Shown: positions 1-5,587, numbered from the stretch's first letter. The stretch is DNA of 7,035 bases from an uncultured Selenomonadales bacterium (GCA_937916025.1 CALGGX010000441.1:1-7035), one strand, 5' to 3'. Numbers and translations: made by a program. The notes: a model not told the origin generated them from the letters alone.

Positions 1-260
1 CAAGTCAGGCAATGCATCTTCAGCCCGGCGACGTCATTCAAGTTTCGTATTACAAGGCGATAGAGAAAATGCCGTTCCGTATCATTTCGATAAAAGAAGA
101 AGGGAACGGAACGTTCACGATTGAAGGCAGAGAATATAACGCGCATATTTACAGCGATGAAATCGGTGCGGCAATTCATGCAGAGAAATATACATTGCGC
201 TCGCTGAACGATTTCAATGCGCGCATCAGACTTATCAATGAACAGGAGGTGAACTCTTGA
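1..260 (+). CDS. C-terminal end of a phage tail-tip / tail-associated protein (partial at 5' end)
   Basis: The frame is open from the first complete codon at base 3 (S-Q-A before the first ATG at 12), so this is most likely the last ~85 residues of a larger gene cut by the window edge, not an independent 82-residue protein. The visible part has LQPGDVIQVSYY, then F-R-I-I-S-I-K-E, then T-I-E-G-R-E-Y-N with I-Y-S-D. This 'pGDvi.v ... ri.si ... g..ti.a.EY...iY' pattern is what I know from the end of the hub/tip domain of siphophage tail-tip proteins (gpJ-like). The gene ends in TGA overlapping the TTG start of the next gene, showing translational coupling within a tail operon. The assignment to a tail protein is by pattern and context; the exact family needs the upstream part. 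Confidence 0.6.
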   Translation, partial: SQAMHLQPGDVIQVSYYKAIEKMPFRIISIKEEGNGTFTIEGREYNAHIYSDEIGAAIHAEKYTLRSLNDFNARIRLINEQEVNS

Positions 261-745
261 AATTTTATTATGATCACACGCCGCAAAACAGTTTCGTAGT
301 CTCAAACGAATATCAACGGATCGAAAATGCGAAGTGTCAGCTGAATTATGTACCGCTGTTCGGAACGGTGTCAATTGTCGGCTTCAGAGAAACGATGTCA
401 TACGAGCCGCAAGTTGGCGAGTTTTATGTCGATTATCACAATGACAATAACAGTTCATTGTTTGCGCCCGAGATTTGGTTTAATCCGTCCGACAACGGCA
501 AACATATCAACGTAAGTTATCGCGGAGTTCCTGCGGTTGTACAAGGAAAAGATGTCGGCGAGATTCGGAATTTTGCCGTCAACGGCTTCACGAGTACAAC
601 GAAAACGGTTGCGCCGCAATCGACGAGCTCATCAGATGTTTCGACTTTGTTTGAGAAGAAAAAAAATCGTGACGGCAAAGGTATTTGCAAATATACCGGA
701 AATTCGTCAATCTCCGATGATGAGATTGCGTCACTGTTTGATTAG
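257..745 (+). CDS. Small phage tail/baseplate structural protein with two LF motifs
   Basis: The TTG start at 257 overlaps the previous stop and follows an AGGAGGTGAA ribosome binding site. The protein has 162 residues, no signal peptide and no membrane segment. Residues ~35-105 form a beta-rich domain (FGTVSIVGF, GEFYVDY, FNPSDNGKHINVSYRG, then DVGEI), a pattern I associate with the beta-domains of phage tail and baseplate appendages ('F..sd.Gk.v.vsY.G.g'). The rest is a low-complexity Ser/Thr linker (~112-126), a DVSTLF motif (127-132), a basic patch (EKKKNRDGK) and a terminal DEIASLFD (155-162). The last motif recurs at the ends of the next genes. The stop is TAG. A structural role is inferred from position and motifs; no enzyme motif is visible. 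Confidence 0.6.
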   Translation: MKFYYDHTPQNSFVVSNEYQRIENAKCQLNYVPLFGTVSIVGFRETMSYEPQVGEFYVDYHNDNNSSLFAPEIWFNPSDNGKHINVSYRGVPAVVQGKDVGEIRNFAVNGFTSTTKTVAPQSTSSSDVSTLFEKKKNRDGKGICKYTGNSSISDDEIASLFD

Positions 746-760
746 AAAGGAGTTTTTAAT

Positions 761-1162
761 TTGAGTGCAACATCATTTCTTGATTTAAACGGACTTGCCG
801 CATTCAAACGCGCGCAAGACACTTACAATAACGCAAATTTTGTGCGCGTCGATCCCGTGACGGGATATCTCGACGCGAGCAAGTTGCCGCCGACGACCGG
901 CGATGTTATTGTTGTTCATATTGATCGAACCGATCCTGACAACTTCGTCTTTTTTGAAGACGTAAACGGTGCTCCTGCGAGCACGGCACTTACGCCCGAG
1001 AAAGGGAAACTGTATATCGATGTCGACAACAATGATATGTGGCGTTGGAGCGGCTCGCGTTGGATCGAAATGAAAACATCGTCTTCGTCCGATTCGAGCG
1101 ATGCCGATGTCATTACGGACGCAGAAATTCAAGCCCTGTTTGCAACGGGCGATGGAGATTAA
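761..1162 (+). CDS. Phage tail appendage protein, head module plus WSGS domain
   Basis: The TTG start at 761 follows GAAAGGAG and lies 15 bases after the previous stop. The protein has 133 residues. Residues 1-25 carry the head module SFLDLNGLAAFKRAQDTY shared with the next three genes. Residues 38-102 (DASKLPP, DVIVVHIDRTD, KGKLYIDVDNNDMWRWSGSRW) are a beta-rich module ending in the RWSGS motif, which I know from phage tail-fibre and appendage proteins. A Ser/Asp linker (107-117) follows, then AEIQALF (121-127) and an acidic end, GDGD. It is clearly paralogous to the gene at 1215 over residues 38-102. It probably decorates the tail tip or fibre base. The role is inferred; no catalytic motif is seen. 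Confidence 0.65.
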   Translation: MSATSFLDLNGLAAFKRAQDTYNNANFVRVDPVTGYLDASKLPPTTGDVIVVHIDRTDPDNFVFFEDVNGAPASTALTPEKGKLYIDVDNNDMWRWSGSRWIEMKTSSSSDSSDADVITDAEIQALFATGDGD

Positions 1163-1164
1163 TC

Positions 1165-1184
1165 CGCATCGAGCAATCGGTGCG
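1165..1184 (+). other. Intergenic hairpin with GCAA (GNRA) tetraloop
   Basis: CGCATCGA (1165-1172) pairs with TCGGTGCG (1177-1184) over eight base pairs, including one G-U pair, and closes a GCAA loop. It lies in the 52-base gap between two tail genes. No U-tract follows (the next bases are TTGAAAAAATATATTT), so it does not look like an intrinsic terminator. An mRNA stability or processing element is possible but is inference. Confidence 0.45.
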
Positions 1185-1214
1185 TTGAAAAAATATATTT
1201 AAGGAGAGATTCTT

Positions 1215-1940
1215 TTGGCTATTACAAGCGATGTCAAATTGGTAACCCTCGGAAATCTGCAGACCTTCAAAACGGCGTATGATGCGCAGACAGCCGATCT
1301 GTATCTCAGCAAATCGGACTTCTTGACGGAAGGCATCATCAAAGCAGATAAGCTCCCCAGCTATGTCGACGACGTCATCGAGATTCACGTCGATCTGACC
1401 GATTCTGAAAATCCTGTTTTCTACAGCGACAACAACGGCGCGCGCGGTAATGTTCTGCTTGCAGGCGAGAAGGATAAGATTTATGTCGACGTGGACGCAA
1501 CAATCGACGGCACGTATCGCTGGAGCGGCAGTGCATTCGTTCCGATCGGCAACAGCGTATCGACGGCGGATCGCGCGGTCAACGATGTCGACGGCAACGC
1601 AATCAAAACGACTTACGCGACGAAGACGGAATTAACGACGGCATCGACAACCGTCGCCACCGATTCCTCGACGGGCGTTGTCAAGATTGGCAATAATATT
1701 GACGTCGATGCGAGCGGCACGATCAGTGTGGCAACCACATCGAAATCGAGTCTCGGCGTCGTGAAAGTTGGTAACAACATCGACGTAACCAACGGCGAGA
1801 TCAGCGTGGCAATCGCAGGCGGTGATACTCTCGGCGTTGTCAAACCGGGAGACAACATTTCCATCGATGCGAACGGTGTCATCAGCGCGATTGTTGCAAG
1901 CACGAGCGAAGTCAACAGCATTTTTAACAGCGGTGACTGA
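1215..1940 (+). CDS. Phage tail fibre-like protein with three 26-residue GVVK repeats
   Basis: The TTG start at 1215 follows AAGGAGAG. The protein has 241 residues. The head module is residues 1-25 (SDVKLVTLGNLQTFKTAYD), followed by SKSDFLTEGIIKADKLPSY and VDDVIEIHVDLTD. A beta-rich module then ends in TYRWSGSAFVPI (~100-111), homologous to the gene at 761. A linker (TADRAVNDVDGNAIKTTY, ~117-134) leads to three tandem units starting TGVVKIGNNIDVDASGTISV (153-172), SLGVVKVGNNIDV (179 on) and TLGVVKPGDNISIDANG (205 on), with an exact 26-residue period. Such repeats are typical of the shafts of trimeric phage fibres. The C-terminus has SEVNSIF (231-237) and NSGD. It is probably a short tail fibre or an adaptor in it. 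A further copy of the repeat lies near the end of the fibre at 2260. Confidence 0.7.
   Translation: MAITSDVKLVTLGNLQTFKTAYDAQTADLYLSKSDFLTEGIIKADKLPSYVDDVIEIHVDLTDSENPVFYSDNNGARGNVLLAGEKDKIYVDVDATIDGTYRWSGSAFVPIGNSVSTADRAVNDVDGNAIKTTYATKTELTTASTTVATDSSTGVVKIGNNIDVDASGTISVATTSKSSLGVVKVGNNIDVTNGEISVAIAGGDTLGVVKPGDNISIDANGVISAIVASTSEVNSIFNSGD
1671..1886 (+). repeat. Three tandem 78-bp (26-residue) fibre repeats
   Basis: The units start at residues 153, 179 and 205 of the gene at 1215. Each reads [TSL]-G-V-V-K-x-G-x-N-I, then a DV/SID stretch, G and I-S. The spacing is constant at 78 bases, while the DNA has diverged. This indicates old duplication with selection on the protein pattern. Confidence 0.8.
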
Positions 1941-1956
1941 GAAAGGCTGATCCACT

Positions 1957-2190
1957 ATGGATTCTGAAGTTAAATACATTGACTTGAATGCGCTCGGCAT
2001 TTTCAAGACAATGCAAGACGAATACAATTCGGGAGCTTATATGTCAAAGTCCGAGTTTCTCGACGACGACGGCTTGATCAAAGGCAGTGTGCTTGCTACT
2101 TCTCTTGAAAACAAGATTGCGACTTACGCCGATATCTACGGGCTGTTCTACGCCGATGCGCCGGACGACGACACAACGAGCGAAGATTGA
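1957..2190 (+). CDS. Short paralogue of the tail appendage proteins (head module and LF motif only)
   Basis: The ATG start at 1957 has a GAAAGG element ~10 bases upstream, just after the previous stop. The protein has 77 residues. The head module is EVKYIDLNALGIFKTMQDEY (4-23), followed by AYMSKSEFLDDDGLIKGSVLAT, which matches SKSDFLTEGIIKADKLPSY in the gene before it. The WSGS domain and the repeats are missing. It goes directly to ATYADIYGLF (55-64) and an acidic tail, DDDTTSED. It looks like an internally shortened duplicate, or an adaptor made only of the shared end modules. It is the last gene before a strong terminator. The function is inferred from paralogy only. Confidence 0.6.
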   Translation: MDSEVKYIDLNALGIFKTMQDEYNSGAYMSKSEFLDDDGLIKGSVLATSLENKIATYADIYGLFYADAPDDDTTSED

Positions 2191-2204
2191 TTGACAAAAA
2201 AACG

Positions 2205-2247
2205 GGGCGTGAGTTTTTCTCGCGCCCTTTTATTTTTCTTTTTTTTG
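2205..2247 (+). terminator. Strong intrinsic terminator between the tail genes and the tail fibre
   Basis: GGGCGTGAG (2205-2213) and CTCGCGCCC (2219-2227) form a nine-base-pair stem with one G-U pair and a TTTTT loop. A T-rich tail (TTTTATTTTTC and eight Ts) follows. An A-run just upstream (2195-2202) could make it work on the opposite strand too. It lies 15 bases after a stop codon and 12 bases before the ribosome binding site of the next gene. Confidence 0.85.
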
Positions 2248-2259
2248 AAAGGAGACAGT

Positions 2260-3201
2260 ATGTCGGTATCATCAGATACAAAATTGATAGATTTGTCGGG
2301 TTTGAAAACGGCGATCGATTTGATTTTCGATGCGTTTACAACACGAACGGCAAAGCATATTGCGTCAATTGAAGCGACGGCATCAGACACGGTGATTTTT
2401 AAATGTGTTGACGGCTCAACGGCATTCACTTTATCGGAAGGCGGAGAAACATACGAACATCCGACTTACACAACGCGCACGGGTAAACCGACTTCCAATC
2501 AAACGCCGTCTTTTGGAGACGCAATCACCGTATCGGCGGCGACCGTCGACAGCCTCGGACATGTCAGCGATTTGACGGATCGGACAATCACGATGCCGAG
2601 TGCAACCGCCACCACTCTTGCCTCGGGGCTTATGTCTTCTGCCGATAAGATCAAACTCAACGGGATTGCGAGCGGCGCGCAAGTAAATTCTGTTACGGGA
2701 GTGAAAGGCAACGCCGAGACGAACTACCGCACCGGCAATATCAATCTTACTGCGGCGAATATAGGCGCGGCGGTTTCCGATCACACTCATTCGACGTACG
2801 CGGCAACAACTCATTCGCATGCAACCGTCACTTCGTCGGCGGCAGGCTTTATGTCTTCTGCCGATAAATCCAAACTCGACGGGATCGCGACTTCGGCGAA
2901 TAATTATGCGCATCCGACGCAAACGGCAATCACGGGCGTGCCGACTGCAAATCAAACGCCGAATTTTGGCGGCACTTTCAGCGTCTCGCAACCTGCAGTC
3001 AACACTCTCGGACATGTAACGGCGTTGACGACGCGCACCATCACAATTCCTGCGCTGCCTACTGCATCTTCTTCGACGCTCGGTTGTGTCAAGGTTGGTT
3101 CGGGCTTGGCGATCAGCAACGACGTTTTGAGTGTCAGTCTGTCGGAGTTGATCCTGCCGAGTACGGCGTCGAATACAGACCGTGCGATTTGGATTGCTTG
3201 A
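2260..3201 (+). CDS. Phage tail fibre protein with duplicated modules and HxH metal-site pairs
   Basis: I choose ATG 2260, preceded by GAAAGGAGACAGT. The in-frame TTG at 2191 would translate the terminator hairpin into a Phe-rich stretch. The protein has 313 residues. Residues 1-25 repeat the head module (SSDTKLIDLSGLKTAIDLI). A ~51-residue unit occurs twice, at 65-115 (YEHPTYTTRTGKPTSNQTP...) and 216-266 (YAHPTQTAITGVPTANQTP...). A second unit, MSSADKxKLxGIA, occurs at 123-140 and 196-213. HTH and HSH pairs lie at 175-177 and 185-187. Near the end is TLGCVKVG, a relative of the GVVK repeat. Such units build the shaft of trimeric fibres; HxH pairs in the T4 gp37 tip bind iron. It probably acts in host attachment. 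The gene is followed closely by the DUF6273-like gene, which may supply the tip. Confidence 0.8.
   Translation: MSVSSDTKLIDLSGLKTAIDLIFDAFTTRTAKHIASIEATASDTVIFKCVDGSTAFTLSEGGETYEHPTYTTRTGKPTSNQTPSFGDAITVSAATVDSLGHVSDLTDRTITMPSATATTLASGLMSSADKIKLNGIASGAQVNSVTGVKGNAETNYRTGNINLTAANIGAAVSDHTHSTYAATTHSHATVTSSAAGFMSSADKSKLDGIATSANNYAHPTQTAITGVPTANQTPNFGGTFSVSQPAVNTLGHVTALTTRTITIPALPTASSSTLGCVKVGSGLAISNDVLSVSLSELILPSTASNTDRAIWIA
2630..2867 (+). repeat. Direct repeat of a fibre module (identical 19-mer at 2630 and 2849)
   Basis: The 19 bases TTATGTCTTCTGCCGATAA occur at 2630-2648 and 2849-2867. They encode part of MSSADK in each module copy, and the flanking codons for KLxGIA are similar but diverged. 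The near identity at DNA level suggests a relatively recent duplication, or conversion between the copies. Confidence 0.8.
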
Positions 3202-3211
3202 GGTGATGGGA

Positions 3212-4213
3212 ATGGGCGAGCATACAAAATCACTGCACTATCGAAAAGACAACGCCACACATGATATCAAACTCTACACTTCAACGTCCGATATCGGCGA
3301 GCATTTCATCAGCATTAACGACAACGGCACGACGGTTTACGCGCCGCTGGTTGAAACGTCCGATGCAAATGCGTCAGACATACGCGTTCGGCTGAGCGGC
3401 ACGACTTACGCGGTTGCAAGTCAATATGTGAACGGCAGTTATGATCCGAATCCGGCACTTTTGTTGGAGAGGACGCGCGCGGGCACTCACACGACTTTTT
3501 ACAACATCGGCGATACTTTTGACATTACGTTAAACGGAAAAGTATCGGACGGCTTGACATTCAACAATGAAACATATCGCGCGGTGATTATCGGCTTTGA
3601 TCACAACAAAGAATTGGAAACGGACGGAAGAAATTCAACTCATCTTGCTCTTATGCAAAATACAGACGGTTATCAGATTACATTTACCGATTCAGCGTAC
3701 TCTGAAACATCAGATGGAACAGTAAGCGGCGGAGAATATTTTTATCATCAATTAGAAAATACAAATGCAGGAGGTTGGCAAGCCTCTTACATCAGACAAA
3801 CGATTCTGCCGAATTTTTTCAATGCACTGCCGCCGGAATGGCAAGCAGTAATCGGCGAAACTACGAAATATGAAGACGGAGCAGGAAACGGCGACAAAAC
3901 AGAGAGTGCTATTATGCCATTTACCGCCAAAATGTTCATATTTAGTCCATACGAAACAAACTATACAAACACATCTTCGGTACATCCTTACGCAAGTCAA
4001 TATCAACAGATATATGAATATTGGGCAAAAAAAACAAGTTGGGGTACCTGCTCACACATCTACGGCGATAAACAGTTAAAAATATGGTGGACTCGTTCTC
4101 CGAGCGTAGCCTACAAAGCTACATATCTATACACAGCACTAGGGGAGTATGGTTTAACTCATTGGGAGGCAAATTTTAGTCGGGGCGTTATTCCGTGCTT
4201 TGCCGTTTTCTGA
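3212..4213 (+). CDS. Phage fibre-tip / receptor-binding candidate with DUF6273-like C-terminal domain
   Basis: I choose ATG 3212, which has GAGGTGA five bases upstream; the in-frame GTG 3182 and ATG 3206 have no well-placed site. The protein has 333 residues and no signal peptide. Residues 1-75 (KSLHYRKDNATHDIKLYTS..., RVRLSGTTYAVAS) look like an N-terminal phage structural attachment domain. Residues ~95-333 match the pattern I know for DUF6273: FNIGD-like FYNIGDTF, YRAVIIGFDH, GGWQASYIRQTILPNFFNALP, KMFIFSPYE, WWTRSPS (292-298), and GVIPCFAVF at the very end. DUF6273 domains resemble C-type-lectin/FGE-like ligand-binding folds and occur on phage and surface proteins. Host recognition is inferred. 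GC content falls from about one half in the first third to about 35-40 percent after ~3640, which suggests mosaic exchange of the C-terminal part. Confidence 0.65.
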   Translation: MGEHTKSLHYRKDNATHDIKLYTSTSDIGEHFISINDNGTTVYAPLVETSDANASDIRVRLSGTTYAVASQYVNGSYDPNPALLLERTRAGTHTTFYNIGDTFDITLNGKVSDGLTFNNETYRAVIIGFDHNKELETDGRNSTHLALMQNTDGYQITFTDSAYSETSDGTVSGGEYFYHQLENTNAGGWQASYIRQTILPNFFNALPPEWQAVIGETTKYEDGAGNGDKTESAIMPFTAKMFIFSPYETNYTNTSSVHPYASQYQQIYEYWAKKTSWGTCSHIYGDKQLKIWWTRSPSVAYKATYLYTALGEYGLTHWEANFSRGVIPCFAVF

Positions 4214-4226
4214 GGAGGTGAGCAGA

Positions 4227-4256
4227 ATGGCAAAAACAATGCTGTTAAGAGAATGA
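4227..4256 (+). pseudogene. Nine-codon ORF behind a perfect RBS; possible 5' stump of an interrupted gene
   Basis: GGAGGTGA at 4214-4221 is followed five bases later by ATG, which encodes only MAKTMLLRE before TGA. A ribosome binding site this good, placed right after the previous stop, suggests that a real gene once started here in the + strand operon. The sequence directly after it is the 3' end of the minus-strand toxin-antitoxin pair. The simplest reading is that insertion of that cassette, or a deletion, removed the rest. A functional leader peptide is the alternative. Confidence 0.4.
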
Positions 4257-4267
4257 TCTATAATATT

Positions 4268-4621
4268 TCATTGTGCATCGTCGAGTATGTATTTCAGAGA
4301 GTCGCGCAGTTTTGGAATATCCTCTGTTAAAGTCTCCCACATCGTAGAGAGATCGACGTTCTCATAATCGTGTGCGTGAATATTGCGCATTGCTTTTATC
4401 TCTCGCCATGGTACATCCGAATGCCGCGCAATGAAGTCATTCGATAATCGCGTTGTCAATTCGCCAATCTGAATGATACACATACTGCAAGACAATTGAA
4501 AAGCATTGTCGCTGACGTAATTGTCAAATGTCTTACCGAATCTTTCCGTCAACTCTGAGATTGTATCGCAATATCCAACGATTTTTTGCAATATCACTCG
4601 ATCGGTGCGCTCATTCTTCAT
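4268..4621 (-). CDS. hepT: HepT-like HEPN toxin (RNase) of an MntA-HepT module
   Basis: The likely start is ATG at 4621, which has GAGGAA ten bases upstream. A TTG at 4630 is also in frame, but it would sit one base after that site. The protein has 117 mostly alpha-helical residues, the usual size for a DUF86/HepT HEPN protein. The catalytic motif R-x4-H-x-Y is intact: R79, H84 and Y86 in RNIHAHDY. In characterised MntA-HepT pairs the HEPN protein is an RNase, and the nucleotidyltransferase blocks it by adding AMP to the motif tyrosine. The start overlaps the end of the upstream mntA-like gene by 11 bases. It is antisense to the surrounding phage genes and converges on the DUF6273-like gene with no obvious terminator between. 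An intact motif suggests a working toxin. Its role in phage exclusion or plasmid-type stabilisation is inference. Confidence 0.88.
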   Translation of the reverse strand: MKNERTDRVILQKIVGYCDTISELTERFGKTFDNYVSDNAFQLSCSMCIIQIGELTTRLSNDFIARHSDVPWREIKAMRNIHAHDYENVDLSTMWETLTEDIPKLRDSLKYILDDAQ

Positions 4622-4931
4622 ACAGTACAATTTCCTCGCGTTTGATGGCAGATAAAAAATCCTTGTCGGCGATGCCGGACGTTACTACGTCAACATGACA
4701 CTTCAGCGCATCTTCCAAATCATGGACGAGCGCAAAATATTGAATTAAGCCTCTGAGCGTGCCGCGCTCGATGAAAAGATCGATATCGCTTGCCGCATCG
4801 GCTTCCCCGCGCGCGTAAGAGCCGAATAATGTCATTCTGTGCACGCCGTGTTTTTTTGCCAAGGGAATCACTCGACGGCGTATTTCTTTTATCGAATACC
4901 GGGTAACATCGTTGTGTTCTGTAATTTGCAT
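4611..4931 (-). CDS. mntA: MntA-like minimal nucleotidyltransferase antitoxin
   Basis: ATG 4931 follows GAGG eight bases upstream on the minus strand. The protein has 106 residues, the size of a minimal nucleotidyltransferase. The pol-beta-type active site is complete: GSYARGEADAASDID (37-51) gives G37-S38, x10, D49-x-D51, and the third acidic residue is likely D81 in HVDVV. In the studied systems the enzyme transfers AMP from ATP to the HepT tyrosine and so neutralises the RNase. It lies first in a two-gene operon and overlaps the toxin gene. The promoter is at 4962-4990 on the minus strand. The complete motifs argue for a functional pair, carried as cargo inside a + strand phage gene cluster. 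Confidence 0.88.
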   Translation of the reverse strand: MQITEHNDVTRYSIKEIRRRVIPLAKKHGVHRMTLFGSYARGEADAASDIDLFIERGTLRGLIQYFALVHDLEDALKCHVDVVTSGIADKDFLSAIKREEIVLYEE

Positions 4932-4949
4932 AAACGTATCCTCTCTAAG

Positions 4950-4971
4950 TTTATCAACCGCATTTTATCAA
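4950..4971 (-). repeat. Two TTGATAAA direct repeats over the mntA promoter
   Basis: TTTATCAA occurs on the + strand at 4950-4957 and 4964-4971 (TTGATAAA in the mntA direction), with six bases between. One copy overlaps the -10 box and the other the likely transcription start. It is a candidate operator for autoregulation, but AT-rich eight-mers can recur by chance. Confidence 0.35.
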
Positions 4972-4990
4972 AAAGAAGGATACAATACAA
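4962..4990 (-). promoter_or_regulatory. Promoter of the mntA-hepT operon
   Basis: On the minus strand, TTGTAT (4990-4985), a 17-base spacer and TAAAAT (4967-4962) form a good sigma-70-type promoter ~30 bases before the mntA start. The spacer covers the ribosome binding site (AAGGA, 4976-4980) of the divergent gene, and the -35 box abuts its ATG. The two divergent genes therefore share very little control region. Confidence 0.65.
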
Positions 4991-5313
4991 TGAAAAAAAG
5001 GAGGCGAATTTTCGCATTGGATGAATACGAATTGATGTCAAAAGCGATCGCCACAGTCGGCTTTCCTGTCATTTGTTGCGTGTGGATGGCAACTGTCGGC
5101 AGAAAATCTATCGAAAAACTGTCCGAGTCGAATAACAATCTCGCCGAGGCGATAAAAGCATTCGGTGACGCGGCGTATAAACATTCCGCATTATTGAAAA
5201 GAATTGAAGTCGAGCTCGGCAAGATCGAAGTAAAATTGGAACGACAGATGGAACTTCTTGTCGAGTTGAAGTCAAAATCAGAACATACAGTCAAGGAGGC
5301 ACGACATGATTGA
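4990..5313 (+). CDS. Small single-pass membrane protein with coiled coil (YvrJ / holin-like)
   Basis: ATG 4990 with GAAGGA nine bases upstream is the likely start. Frames further upstream would run through the mntA promoter. The protein has 107 residues: a basic N-terminus (KKRRR), a hydrophobic segment at about 18-38 (AIATVGFPVICCVWMATVG), then a long charged helix (~40-100) with heptad-like Leu/Ile (KRIEVELGKIEVKLERQMELLVELKS), likely a coiled coil. 'VGFP' followed by a membrane helix and K-x-x-x-L resembles the small YvrJ-type phage proteins, and the layout also fits holin or holin-associated proteins such as XhlA-type. A lysis role is plausible from its place after the tail genes, but no endolysin is visible nearby. 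The next gene overlaps its end by eight bases. Confidence 0.6.
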   Translation: MKKRRRIFALDEYELMSKAIATVGFPVICCVWMATVGRKSIEKLSESNNNLAEAIKAFGDAAYKHSALLKRIEVELGKIEVKLERQMELLVELKSKSEHTVKEARHD

Positions 5314-5587
5314 AATCGGGTCTGCAGTGAAATTTAACGGTGCGGTGTCGGCAATCGACACGGGCACTTTCACGGTTAATATCAAAGAATTTTTCATAGA
5401 CGGACAATGGAAACGTTTCATCGAGCCGCGTGCGGTCGAGATTGCAACAACGGATTATGATAATCATCTTACTGCTTCGGAACTTACTTTCATTTCTAAT
5501 TCGTTAGAGCGACTGATGCGCAATACGAATTTTGACGAAAATGAAAAAGAAGTAGCCGATTCGATTGTCAAGAAATTGAAAAGCTGA
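5306..5587 (+). CDS. Hypothetical 93-residue phage protein
   Basis: ATG 5306 overlaps the previous gene by eight bases and has AAGGAGG (5293-5299) inside that gene, so the pair is translationally coupled. I do not recognise the family. The first ~48 residues look like a small beta-barrel (IGSAVKFNGAVSAID, TFTVNIKEFFIDGQWKRF, RAVEIAT). The rest is helical and charged (LTFISNSLERLMRN, EKEVADSIVKKLKS). There is no signal peptide, membrane helix or cysteine. Its place between a small membrane protein and a zinc ribbon gives no firm hint of function. Confidence 0.6.
   Translation: MIEIGSAVKFNGAVSAIDTGTFTVNIKEFFIDGQWKRFIEPRAVEIATTDYDNHLTASELTFISNSLERLMRNTNFDENEKEVADSIVKKLKS

Noticed and set aside
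1613..2027. Long minus-strand open frames opposite the tail genes
   Set aside because: They are antisense images of repeat-rich coding sequence, have low-complexity translations, no ribosome binding sites and no recognisable motifs. The same applies to the antisense frames at 785-1132 and 2431-3015.
2191..2196. TTGACA as a -35 box for the tail fibre
   Set aside because: At 16-18 bases downstream there is only the T-rich hairpin loop and no -10-like sequence. It is the A-rich flank of the terminator.
2191..2259. N-terminal extension of the tail fibre from TTG 2191
   Set aside because: It would translate the terminator into a run of Phe/Leu and lacks a ribosome binding site, while ATG 2260 has a strong one and begins with the shared head module.
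4081..4213. Diversity-generating retroelement target (variable repeat) at the end of the DUF6273-like gene
   Set aside because: Lectin-like domains ending in WWxRSP...GV.P are sometimes such targets, but there is no reverse transcriptase, no template repeat and no excess of AAC/AAT codons in the window. Flanking sequence would be needed.
4981..4986. TACAAT as a -10 box for the gene at 4990
   Set aside because: It would put the transcription start at the start codon, after the ribosome binding site, and has no -35 partner.
4912..4989. Upstream start for the small membrane protein gene
   Set aside because: It lies across the mntA start and promoter on the other strand. ATG 4990 with GAAGGA is better placed and gives a normal basic N-terminus before the membrane helix.
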